A stretch of DNA of 64,000 nucleotides from Arachis hypogaea (taxonomy: Eukaryota > Streptophyta > Magnoliopsida > Fabales > Fabaceae): assembly GCF_003086295.3 (NCBI RefSeq), contig NC_092048.1:38316425-38380424 (forward strand), in the 5' to 3' direction. Shown here piece by piece: positions 22,448-33,960 of this stretch (positions are counted from its first letter, which is position 1; each line of letters begins with the position of its first letter). Under the pieces are notes generated by a model. The model was not told where the DNA came from. It saw only the letters and a list, made by a program, of their open reading frames with translations, and made no database searches. Both the position numbers and the translations under genes were made by a program.

Positions 22448-22850
22448 GTATTTAAATAACATACATGTTAATATTACTAATTAAAAAATTTATATAAAAA
22501 ATAAGTAGTGTTTAAATTTGTAATGTATTTATTATTTATTTATTAAATAAAATTTAAATTTTCTATTAATAATGATCTCGGCGTGTATTCTTAATATATA
22601 TGTTAGCTAAATCAACTTTGTTTTTACTCAAGTTGATGATGATAATGATAAACAACAACAAAAAAATTGTAATACACTTTTACTTTTGAGAATGTCACTC
22701 TACAAGGATTTTTTTTTCTGTATTATTAATATACACGAATTTATAAAAAAAAAATATTATCAAAACAAGAATAACAATATTTATTCAATAATAATAATAA
22801 TATTTTAAATATTTTTTAAAATTAAGTACGTACGTATTGAAATTTTATAT
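22448..22850. other. AT-rich gene-free sequence
   Basis: No gene is seen. The last five bases, TATAT, are one target-site copy of the large element that follows. Confidence 0.5.
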
Positions 22851-23659
22851 TGTTTTGTCAATTTTTAGGTGGTTCGATATCTAGTAGTTTGGGAGTGAAA
22901 CCTACTCCTCTTTATAAGTACCCGTTTTTTAAAAGTGCATCAAAACATCTTCAATTAGACGGGTAATGGGATAGAAGATAAAATAAAATTTGTAAATCAA
23001 TAAAAGAAACGAATGAATAAAGTTTTCGAAAAGAAAATGTGCTAAAATAAAAAAAGACTGTGTTGAAATTAAAAGAAAACAGTAAAGTGCCTTCAACTGG
23101 GTCAAAAGGCTTTGACATGAAAGTTAAAAGTGCAGAAATATAAATTAGACATTGAAATTAAATAATACTTGGAAGATAAACTTGCTTGAAAAATAAAGTT
23201 TACAAGAAAATAAGTTGAAAGAGTAAAAATATGGAAGGAACCCTACAGAAAAATAACTCGATCGCAGACTCAGGAATTCTCTGGAGATGTGAGTGTGCTT
23301 GAGTGTTTTCTGAGTTAAAGTTCCAACCTTTATTCCTTAAAACTTTCTAGTATTTATAATCTACTTTTGTAACTGATAATTAATTACTGAATCACAGTTT
23401 TAAATGCCTACTCCTGGATAACCGTTCCCGCTTCTTTGCCCATAAATATTACCCATGATTTCCTCGCATGATGAAAGCCTTTAACTTCTCCATTACCATA
23501 ACTGCTCGATCCACCTATTCGAATATCTTGTTCAATTACTTATCTCGAATATCCGTCTAGTTGGACCATCCGATTTAATAAAGCATTTCGAAATCAAACC
23601 CATGTCAAGTTCCTCTTCGAATTGACCTACCTTAATTGAAAGTATTTCTTCGACTAACA
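22851..23659 (-). repeat. 3' LTR of the Tat-type element
   Basis: It runs from TGTTTTGTCAATTTTTAG to TTCTTCGACTAACA on the plus strand and is the partner of 35912-36734. It differs by scattered substitutions and a short gap near its start (AGCAAATCGATGG is present in the other copy only). Confidence 0.9.
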
Positions 23660-24013
23660 AATTGCCCTCTTGGATTAACGTGTTTGCCTTCGATAACATT
23701 AGAAGATGAAACACTTAATCCAAATTCAAATTTCAAACTTCTTAAATCAGTAATAATTACCATTTAACTTCCTATTAATACTGATTCACTCGACATGTTT
23801 TCCGAAACCTGCACTTTCTCTTTCCACCACTTTGCCTTCTTCGCAAAGTTACCTCTTTCGCGTTCCTTCTGTAATAATCGCTACAATATTTCCTTTAAAT
23901 TAAACTTTCTCATCCTTGTCTAATTTTTCCAAACCCTTGCTTTCTGATTTTTGCTTGCATCAATCTTCCACACAACCTTTATCTCTTCAAACTCCCTTTT
24001 TCTTTGTTCTGCA
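23660..24013. other. Spacer between LTR and antisense gene
   Basis: Non-coding interior of the Tat-type element. On the plus strand it would be the promoter and leader of the antisense gene. I see no convincing TATA box. Confidence 0.4.
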
Positions 24014-27000
24014 ATGGCCACTTCCTCTTCTCATGCCGCTGCCCAAGACAAAGAAAAAGGTCATGTTATACCACCACCAGCCCCACCAGCTCTTCATATA
24101 CTAAATTAAGTTAATGATGAAGTCATTGACGATCCTCAACTTCAAATTAATGATACCAGAATCTTAATTCTTTTCACAGTAGGCGCATATACCAAGGTTG
24201 CAAAAATCGAACCGATCAATGAACCGGTGAGGCAACTGGTTCACTGGTTCAGTGGTTCAACCAGGGTTCAACCGATTTAATTAAATATTAAATAAAATTA
24301 TTAAAATTCAATATATAATTTTAAATATTTAAATTCAATAATTTCTAAGTCAAAAAATTTTAATATGAAAATAATTTTAGAGATATACTTCAACATGAGA
24401 CTAAAAGGTATTATACCTCAAAATTTGACATTAGTAATTTTCTTAAAAAATTTATTAATAAGGTTTGGTTAACTAATGTATACTAGTTAAACATAGATAA
24501 AATTACAACTGCACAATTATAATAACTCATAACACTGAACCAAAAATTAGAAAGATAAACACGGTGGATACAACTTGTTCTTAATGCATAATATAATTTT
24601 TTTCTACAATAAAACTAGAAGCACTAATACTGGATAGGTTAAGATGCTCAATAAAAACATTAACAGGGATAATATATTCATATTAATTAACACAAAGTCT
24701 CTCTATTATTTAGATATAAATAATATCAATGAAAACAAAAAATAGGCAAATCAACACAGGAACATATCGGCGAATGCCATGATTGATTGAATTGGGTGAG
24801 AAATTTGCCATGGCTTAAGAAGCTGATCCAAATTCAAAATTCTGAAATCCAAATTACAAATTACATACAAAATCCAAAATCCAGAATCCAACCTTTATAA
24901 TGATTAATTCATATAATTTAGAATTCAAATCAAGAATACATAATAATTAATTCATATAATTAACTCTTTGTGAATGCTCCATCTTCAATGTACAACAAAA
25001 AAAAACTAAAATTAGTAAAATAATCAACAAACTCCACCATAAAACTAAAATAATCAAATTCCACAATAAAATCAGGAAACTTCACAGCAAAATTATGAAC
25101 AAATTAACTCAGTAAACTTCACGGTAAAACTAAAATCAGCAAACTCCACAATAAAATCAACAAACTCCATAGAAAATTATGAACAAAATTAATTCAGCAA
25201 ACTAATTAACTATTATCACAGAAAATTAGGAACAAAATTAACTATTATCAGAGGGAGCTCAAACAGGGGAGAAAGGAGACACAGCGGCGAAGAAGAAGGG
25301 GAGTGCTTACCGGTGGCGAAGAGGAAGGGGAGTGACGGCGGCGACAGAAAAGACGGCGACACCGGTGAATATAGAGAAAGAGCTCGAACAGAGGAGAGGA
25401 GATGCGGTGGCTGTGGGGTCTGCGGGGCTGTGGTGGCTGCGGGGCTACAGGGATACGGTGGCTGTGGAGGTTGTGGTGGCTGCAGGTTCCGGGGCTAGGG
25501 GGCTACGCCGCTAGGGTTCTTTTCTTTGTCTTTCTTTGAAATTTCAAAGAGAAGAGATGAGTGGGACTGGGGGCTGGGGGGACTGGGCATCGGGTAGCTA
25601 TTTAGGGTTTTTTTTAAGGGGTCAAAACGGCGCCATTTTGGAGGGAGTCACTAAACCAGAAAACCTCTAAAAAATCGGTCGGTTCTACCGGTTCAACGGT
25701 TAACCACCGGTTTGATCGATTTTTTGCCAGGCAGTTTTTGAGGTCGACCGAACCGTCTGATGACCAGTTTTTGATTAACCCGGTTGAACTGGCCGGTCCG
25801 GTTCGATTTTCAGAACTATGGCATATACCCATTGTTTCCTTTGACCTATTGAATCCCTAGAGAGGGCAAACAAGAAACTTTCCTTCTTCCCAAATGCTGA
25901 AGGGGAAAATTTGTTAATTAACTAGGCCCTCAACATTGCTTTCTTCGTTAATCAAAAACCTTTCAGAAATAATCCAAAGGTTAATCCTCGAGGATTCGAC
26001 TTCACGGCCTAGTATCAGTGCCTTGCACCCACAAAAAAATGCTTACTGGGGGGGGGGGGGTTTAGGGATACAGGAACTACTAAGACTCTCTTATTTCTCA
26101 CCTACAACGCTCCCTTGGATGATTGGAGCTGTGACTTGTTTTTAGAATAGGACAACTAACAACTTCCACCTCCCTTGTGGAATGATCAGTATGTCTCTTT
26201 TAGACGTAGCCGCTATCACAAGGCTTCCAATAAGTCCTCCAGATTGTACTCTTGACATGCAACCTGAGCGCCAATATAGCATTTCCTTAACCAATTCTTA
26301 TAGTGATTTCATTGCTTATAACATGGGTGAAGAAGGCACTGATATTACAGATGATGAGTACATAGACTTTTTATTTTATTGGCTGACTGCAATCATTTTC
26401 TGTTCTCAAAGCGTTCAGATGTCAAAGTTCTTTCTTCCTTTTGCTGCCCTGCTTCATGAAGGAAATGCTCTTAATTTGGCCAAACTTCTTCTAGGGCATA
26501 TTTTTGAAGAGCTTGGTCAATTCGTCCATTGCCTCCGAAACAATAGTATAATCAGTACAGGAAGCCCTCTCTGGCTTCTCCAATTATGGCTTAGTGCCAT
26601 TTTCAAAAAATTTATGACAAAACCTGGAAGCGATGGTACTGATAAACAGCACATCGAAGGCTTCCGATTGGCTGATTACAAGCCCAATTTTTCGAACACA
26701 CAATCGGATGAAGACCGATTTTGGGCTGTTTTTTCTCTCTTTCCTTCTTGCAAGGATTTTGACAATGACAACCTCAATTTCGCTCCTTTTATGCGTTGAA
26801 ATTGTGGTCCTACATGGCTTAATTGTTTACTCTTCCCCAACGACAATGAAGAGAATGAGCTTGCAAAACGGAATTGGGCAAACTTGTTAGCCGTCCAAGT
26901 AATTCCTACAGGGTTGCCCCAACACAAAAAAGAAAAATTCAAAATAACCCTGTATGCTCCTCATTTATCAGCCAGGCAACTGGGGTTTTCTCAAGCAATC

Positions 27001-28832
27001 CTAACGCCACTACCTCGAAATGGTGACCCATTCTGCCATATTACTTTGACTTCTCAAGAAGATTTCAACACTTGCCTCTTAAAGAATCAGCAACGCAAGG
27101 AACGTTTCAAATTCTTGGTCTATTATCGTAGCTCATACATTACCAAATCTTGCTTTGAATGGTGGGCTGCTTACTATTCAAGGTATACTCTTACCCTAGA
27201 GGAAATTCAGCAGTCTGCTATTCGAATAGCCCCTGCTGCTGAAAGTTCCCCAAAAAGAACTCACAAAAGAAAGGCTGACACTGCTCGACAGCCACCACAC
27301 AAAAGCCGAAGGACTCCCACTAGGACCTCCAGAAGGGTAACCATTTCTATTTATATTTATGCCCTTTAACTTGAAATATTCTAAAAATTGCATTTACTTA
27401 ATAACTCTTAATTTCGAGTTTTTATCAGTTACGACTGCAACCATCAAGTGAGAGCTCCGAAGGGAGTGAACAAACCATTAAGGATACCCTTGCTGCTTCT
27501 TCTCCATCAGAAGATACAGCTGATTCGGATCCTGACCCTTAATTAATCCGAAAATCAAGATTCATTCAGGTACCATTATCATTTCTACATATATCTCTTT
27601 CGAGTTAAGACAATTCTTAACTTATAACTGTATACTTTTCAAATCAGCTAACCACTACTGCTCACTCAATCACTTCCCATGTGGCATCCAATCAACCACT
27701 TCTACAACAGCATCATGATCAAGGACACTCTACATCCCATGATTCGATCTAAGCCACAGGGTCAACTCAGCCACTTCAAGCTGCTCTTCCACCTCTCCGT
27801 ATAACACAGGTGGTCGATTTGACAAAAGATCATTCATAACATTTTCCAACACAAACTCAGATACTTGAGTCAACCTCACCAAACAACCAAGCTGCACTTT
27901 CTGCTGAAAACCAAGTGGCTCCAGACTCTGACTCTATTTCTAAAATTGCTGAAACTTCTAATCCAGACTCTCCTCGATCCAGGGTCTTAGAAACCCCTTA
28001 AGGATTCTCCAGTCCCGCTCAACAGAATGAATTTCAAACTCCCCCTGAACAGAGGTCTAGAAACTCAGGTGCTTCTACCACACCTCCAAGTGCTACTTTA
28101 GCCAGCTTGATCTCTGTCTTAAACCAAGCTATATAGGAGGATGAAGTGCCTGTACCAGTATCAACATTTCCAAGACCTTCTACATCAAGATCTTCGTTTG
28201 AATTGAGTGTTGATACTCGAGAACAACTTCGTTCTCTTCTTAAACTCCTGGATCACCCACCTGTTGCTTGGATCAATGATGCACTTCTCAACCAGCTCTT
28301 ATCTGATCTTCTAAATTCTGCCTTTGAACTCCCAGCTTCTACTCCATATTCTGCCATAGTCCAACAATGCAAACAACTTGCCAATGACAGCGTAGCTTCC
28401 CAAAGCAAGCTCCGAGAGATCAAAAATGAAGAAGCTAAGATCAAAATCGAAGTGGAGGGTTGCATTACAACCCTTCAACCAATCAAAGCTTCCCGTGAAG
28501 AATTCGATTTAAGAATCTCTCATGCTATTTCTGTTCAAGCTTTTTACGACAAGGAAGAGGCAAGACTTGAAATAGAATTAGCCCAAATCAATGAAAAGTT
28601 TGCCAAAATACGCCAAAGACGAACTGATATAGCCAAACCTCTAACTACTGTCCAGCAGAAACAACAACATCTCATCCAAGAGATTGTTTCAATTGAGACT
28701 AAGCGAGAAGAATATGAAAAACAACTTAAGACAATCCAATTCGACAAGTTTAAGCAGGTCGAGGCACTTACAGCTTTGTACAACAAAAGGGCAAAACTGC
28801 GTTCAGACTTGGCAAAACTTCTGGCATCCTGA
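24014..28832 (+). pseudogene. Antisense gene with plant mobile domain (spliced)
   Basis: This gene is opposite to gag-pol. An ATG at 24014 starts MATSSSHAAAQDKEKGH, which soon meets a stop; the hAT-like element then splits the region. The main part is one frame from 26182 to 27336 with a single TGA at 26797. It opens with MISMSLLDVAAITRLPISPP, typical of the plant mobile domain (aminotransferase-like, PMD). The frame then meets apparent introns at 27337-27428 (GTAACC...TATCAG, phase 0) and 27570-27647 (GTACCA...AATCAG, phase 0), with open sequence after each. A few further stops (27540 and near 27749) break it. The last part, 28146-28832, is a 228-residue coiled coil rich in Glu, Lys and Gln, ending in TGA. 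Antisense PMD ORFs are known from Tat elements such as Grande; the role is unknown. Confidence 0.7.
24193..25820. mobile_element. hAT-like element nested in the Tat antisense gene
   Basis: It is flanked by GCATATAC (24185-24192 and 25821-25828); a ninth base C also matches, so the duplication is 8-9 bases. The termini are CAAGGTTGCAAAAATCGAAC and, inverted, CATAGTTCTGAAAATCGAAC. Near both ends are many GGTTCAACCGG / ACCGGTT repeats. Positions about 25250-25500 are GC-rich and GGC-repetitive, giving glycine-rich frames that I do not believe are genes. No transposase is seen. Confidence 0.8.
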
Positions 28833-29038
28833 ATTTCTTTACTTCAAGCTTTAATTTTTGTAATGTTTTTCTTTTCTGGATTTATGCATGTTTGACTTTA
28901 ATTTGACCAACAGTAATATTGCTTCAAGTATTTTCCATTGATCAAGTTAATTATTTTTTCTGACTCGATATCGTTGACCTAATAAGCATTCCCAGAATAT
29001 GACCCTATCACCTGAAAAGGGCCCTCCCAAACATGGGA

Positions 29039-29919
29039 TCATTTGCTAAGAAATTTTGATTTCTTTTCCATTGGCAAAATAACTTTCAAAACCAACTCGC
29101 CTATGCTAAAAGATTTTTCCTTTATTCGACGATTATAACTTTGAGCAATACTTTGTTTTTGTCGAACCATATTTTCAAATGCCAATATTCGCTCTGAGTC
29201 TAATTCGTTCAACTCATCAAACATTGCATTCCAATAATCATCAACTGGCAAATCATTCTGTTTTGATACTCTCAAAGTATTCAAATTAATTTCTAATGGT
29301 AACACTGCATCATGGCCATAGACTAATTTATAGGGTGAAGTATTTGTTGACCCTCTTGGTGAATTTCGATAAGCCCACTGTACTTGGCTTAAAGTATCAT
29401 GCCACATTCGAGGTTTATTCCCAATATGCTTCTTTATCAGACTTATTAGAATTTTATTTGCTGCATCAACATGCCCATTAGCTTGAGCATAATAAGGAGT
29501 TGAAGTAATCATATTGATATTCCTTGAGGCTGCAAAATTTTTAATTCGCTGACCAGTAAACATCGTTCCTTGATCAGTACTTAATGTTTGAGAAATTCTA
29601 AATCGATGAATAATATGTTCATCAATAAAGTCTATTATTTCACTTTGACCAACTTCTATTAGGGAAATTGCTTAAACTTGTGTCGTTTTGATGAAGGAGG
29701 GTGGATCAATCCAATCAAATCTAAAGCCCAACATCTAAATGGCCATAGTTTTATTATCAAATGCAGCTCGGATGCAGGGATCTGCTGTATCAAACCATGT
29801 AATTGACATTCTTGACATGTTTTTGCATAATCGATGCAATCTTTTATCATAGATGGCCAGTACACGTGATTGCGATATAACACCCATTTCATTTCTTTCC
29901 AGCCTGATGGGCATCGCAT
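29039..29919 (-). pseudogene. Integrase of the Tat-type element
   Basis: On the minus strand, an N-terminal zinc-binding part (29919-29659) has CQECQLHG and then WALDLIG with the first core Asp. The core continues at 29563-29039, where STDQGTMFTG carries the second Asp (STDQG lies just upstream of the open part). The segment YYAQANGHVDAANK falls where the catalytic Glu is expected. The usual form is NGQ(V/A)EA, so Glu is replaced by Asp here. The C-terminal part includes RMWHDTLSQVQWAYR and TSPYKLVYGHDAVLP. A frame break separates the two pieces. It would insert cDNA into chromosomes but is inactive. Confidence 0.8.
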
Positions 29920-29966
29920 GTCCCATTATGGACTTTTTCCAAAGCAATATTTTGATCATCTTGGCC

Positions 29967-30375
29967 TCAACATCTCAACAAACTTCCATCAATCCCCTTC
30001 TTATATAATTCATCAGCCATCAAGACAAAATTTATTGCTTGTAATTTCATCTTTCTATCAACTGGAATATTGGGATCCTTTAAATACTGAGCAATAGGCT
30101 TCCTCCAATCAGTATCTTCCCATTCGTCTATGCACAAAACTTCTCTTTCACTTGCAAGTACTAAAATCTGATGAACACTGGCCAATTTCTTAAGAGTTTC
30201 TGGACCGATTCTATATCTCGAAGTAATTTGGGCTCATTAGCGATTTCATTATGGATCCTGGGGATATGAATTAAAGAAACTTTTCGAAAAGAAGTTAACA
30301 ACTCCCAAGCAGTTATTAAATATTTCTGCAATGTCTCATTATTGCATTTAAACTCCTTCGATAATTGCTTTAAAA
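29967..30375 (-). other. Linker between RNase H and integrase
   Basis: Degenerate coding sequence of the Tat polyprotein. One open piece (30185-29967) has the block EWEDTDWRKPIAQYLKD, which belongs to the linker before the integrase zinc finger in this lineage. Stops break it on both sides. Confidence 0.6.
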
Positions 30376-30969
30376 CTAACTGAGAACCCCTAATATTTGA
30401 ATTTCCAAAGCTCCTTTGCCAATTAATATTTCGAGACCCAAAATCAAAGTTTTGTACTCTGTCATATTATTCGAACAAGGATATTTTAATTCAAACAAGA
30501 ATTCAGATGGAATACCCTCGGGTGAAACAATAAGAATTCTAACCCCTGCACCATCTTTATGCTTCGATCCATCAAAATATAACTTCCAATAATTGACTTT
30601 CACATCGATCACATTTGTTCCCTGGTCATTTAGATCTTTCGAATTATCCACAAGAAAATCTGCAATGACATGCCCTTTTACGGCCTTGACTGGGACATAT
30701 TGTAAATCAAACTTTGTTAATGCCAGCATCCATTTTCTTAAATGCCCTTGTAACATTGGAAAACTTAACATGTATTTAATGAGATCAGTTTGCGCTATAA
30801 CTTTCACCGATTTAGCCACCATATAATACTTTAATTTCATACAAGCATAGTATAGAGACAAACACAATTTCTCTATCGGGGAATACCTTGTTTCCATATC
30901 AGTTAGAACTCGACTAAGGTAATAAACGGCCCGCTCATGCCCGTTCTCATCATCTTGGCTAACATACAC
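30376..30969 (-). pseudogene. RNase H plus second (archaeal-type) RNase H
   Basis: The first part (about 30969-30650) is the ordinary Ty3 RNase H: ERAVYYLSRVLTDMETRYSP, then MLQGHLRKWMLALTKFDL. The second part (about 30580-30380) starts LYFDGSKHKDGAGVRI and continues CSNNMTEYKTLILGLEILI. This is the additional RNase H that marks the Tat lineage. The frame is one base off from the reverse transcriptase upstream; the shift is near 30957, at the GCCAAGATGATG segment. It truncates before the end of the second domain. Confidence 0.8.
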
Positions 30970-32336
30970 CCAATCGTGTTCCTAGATGCTACAATGTATA
31001 ATTTTAAGGGCTCATGTGGACGAACATTTGCCATAATCGGAGCCTTGGATAAATAAGCCTTAATCGAATCAAATGCTAATTGATGCTCATTCGTCCATTC
31101 GAACTGTAAATCATTCTTTAGCTTCACTAAAGGTGCAAATACTCGAGTTCGATCGGAAAGATTCGAAATGAACCTTCTAAGATAATTTACCTTACCAAAG
31201 AAGGATTGCACTTCTTTTTTTGATTTAGGTGCAGATAGTGCTAATATTGCACCTGCCTTATTTTTATCGATTACAATTTCTTTTTTCAGAACAACAAAAC
31301 CCAAGAAATTACCAGCCGATACACCAAAAGCACATTTTAAAGGGTTCATTTTTAATCCCTTTCTCCTCATAGTGACAAATGCTTTTCTTAGGTGATCAAT
31401 ATGTTGATTTACCGAAATCGACTTGACCATGACGTCATCGATGTACACTTCCATAAATTTTCCAATATACTCATGGAATATAGCATTCATCGCTCACTGA
31501 TAAGTAGCTCCAACATTTTTCAAACCAAAAGGCATAACTACCCATTCATAAGTACCTAATGTCCCAGGACAACGAAAAGCAGTTTTGGACACGTCATCTT
31601 CTGCAATGAAGATTTGGTTATATCCTGAATAATCGTCCATAAAACGTAAGATTTCATTTCTTGCTGCAGAATCAATCAACATATCTGCAATTGGCATAAA
31701 GTGTTCATCTTTTGGAGTAGCATTATTTAAATCTTGAAAATCAATGCATACTCTTAACTTCTCATTTTTCTTTATCACAAGGACAATGTTCGAAACCCAC
31801 TCAACATAGTGTGCAGTTCGAATAAATTTCGCTTTAATCAAGTGTTCTATTTCTTCTTTAATCTTTTCATTGATTTCCGGAGCAAAACGTCGTAGAGTTT
31901 GCTTTACAGGTCTAGCATTTGGTTTTAATGCTAATCGATGTTCCACAAGTGAACGATCGAGACCAGGCATCTCATGATAATCCCAAGCAAAACAATCTTT
32001 AAACTCATATAAAAGATGGAAAAGTTCAGTTCGAAAAGGATCAATAAGACCCTTGCAAATGTAAGTAATTCGAACATCATCAACAGTTCCCAGATTAATC
32101 TCTTCTAAGGAATCCTGAGATTCAAATCCCTTAAAATGCTCCTTATCTTTTACAGAATGTTTCTCAAAACCCAAAGGTTCTAAATCATTGATGCAATCAA
32201 AGATAAAATCAACAATTTCATTAGAAATAGAATAAACTGAATTATTCACTTTATTGATATTACTTCGATTTTCAACACAATGTGCCTCTGCTATTAAATC
32301 AACCATTGGATTCGCAGCACCACTTCCATTACACAT
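30903..32336 (-). pseudogene. Reverse transcriptase of the Tat-type element
   Basis: Two pieces in one frame, 32336-31494 and 31490-30903, are split by a single TGA at 31494-31496, where an Arg codon (CGA) is expected. Motifs in order: WDYHEMPGLD, LRRFAPEINEKIKEEIEHL, RVCIDFQDLNNATPKDE, RFMDDYSGYNQI, VVMPFGLKNVGATYQ, then after the stop VYIDDVMVKS with the catalytic YIDD. It would copy element RNA to DNA. The change fits CpG deamination of methylated DNA. Confidence 0.85.
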
Positions 32337-32550
32337 AGGAGAAATTTTTAAATTATGAGAAAACTCGACTGAAGATATCGAGCTGATAAAACTACTATTA
32401 TTAAAGAACTCCTAAACCTACATGATTCCACTTCATTAGAAGAAGCATTTTTATTCTTTATAGGAAGAAAATTATTTAAATAATAATGCAAAGTTACCAG
32501 GTAATCGGAAACTTCCTTGACTTGGTCCATAGAGTGACTTCAGAAGATCT

Positions 32551-33381
32551 TCAAGGCTGGCAGTCCGAACCATTTGGAGCAAATCCAAACTCTGGGTAAC
32601 ACAACTTCACTGACAATCCTTTCAAAGACAAATAGCAACCTTCACAATTATAAGAATTCAGTGTCCGGTCAACATTCAGAGGTTTCAATTTAGGATTATA
32701 TATCCTGAAATCAACGTGCAGCTGTTCGACATAAAGGTTCGAATCTGCTTTGATGACTTCAGGTTTTCCATCTTTCGACCAAAGAAGCACGCTTTGATGC
32801 ACAGTAGAAGGCACAGTCCCTACTCCGTGGATCTAGTCTCGCCCTAACAAAGCATTATAGCTTACCTTTGAAGGAACCACCACGAACACGGTGTTTCGCT
32901 CGGATGATCCAACCTTCACAATCAAAGTAACCAGCCCTTTCGCTAGATTTGAAGCTCCACTATAATCAGTTACAGCAATGTTTGTGGGGACTAAGTCATT
33001 AAGATGCTTTTCCACCTTCATTAACATCCTCTCAGGCAACAGACTGATTGCCGCTCTACCATCGATCAAGACTTTGTTTATTTTGATCCCACTCAAGGTA
33101 GTGGTTATATGAAGTGGGCGGAGATGAGACATTTGTTTTTCAGTAGGCCAAAGAAAATACACCGGCTCATCTTCAATTTGGATGAAGGAAAAGGCTTCCT
33201 CATCCTCCATATCATAATCTTCTTCTGGGTCACCTTCATATTCTCCCAGATATTCAGTCGGAATGATCGAAATCGTTCCGATCATATCATCATCCCCTTC
33301 TTCAAAATATTCTTCGTCGACATCAAATTCTTTGCCTTTGTCGACCCCTGAAGATTGGGCTATTGCCTTGCCTTTTTCCAT
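32551..33381 (-). pseudogene. Protease region of the Tat-type element
   Basis: The frame 33381-32833 begins with an acidic linker. It then has LRPLHITTTLSGIKINKVLI followed by DGRAAISLLP, where the active-site triad is usually DGGAA or DTGA. The block VPSKVSYNALLGRD follows. A second frame (32814-32551) continues the same domain. The frame breaks at about 32820, where a TAG follows the LLGRDWI-type segment. It would process the polyprotein. Confidence 0.7.
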
Positions 33382-33960
33382 CTTTGCAGGAGATGGAATT
33401 CCCTTCGGACAAGTCTCTCCATCAGAAGAAAAGACAATTCGAGAATGTACAGAGGGCGTTGCCCCTTGCTTACTTCCACCTGAGGCTTCTTATTTTGATT
33501 GAAATTTCTTCTGCCTCTTGGATGCCCTCGGGCTCGACCACGATAGTAGGGGTATTGATTTCGGGGAGGTCCCCGATGTCCCCATTGTGGATTGCGTCTA
33601 TAGAGAGCATCTCGCTTCTGGAACTCCTGACAGTTCCGAATCCACTAAACACCAATAGCCTGAGATCGGCTTAAAGGTGCAGCCACACTTTGTTGAGGGG
33701 TCTTAGAGCTTTGACCCTCTATACGCCGAATCGGTTGTCTCTGATGCGCCTACTCTTCTCTATGAGCCAATTCTTTCTTCATTCTCTTCTTTTCAAAAAT
33801 TGTCGCTGCTTCGGCATCAAAAACAGCATTACACCGTGGACGCAGAGATACGTCCCGGTCTTTAATCTTCTGCTGAACTAGAAAGTCCAACAAACCATCT
33901 CTTGCCCGGGGATACACCGATCTAACTTGTGACTCAAAATCATCAAGAGCCACATCAAAA

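Noticed and set aside
25313..25514. Glycine-rich short frames
   Set aside because: They are GGC/GGT repeats inside a hAT-like element; two frames overlap and neither has a recognisable motif.
26048..26061. Run of 13 G in the antisense gene region
   Set aside because: It could be biological or a sequencing or assembly artefact; nothing else supports a special element, and I could not use it as a frameshift site.
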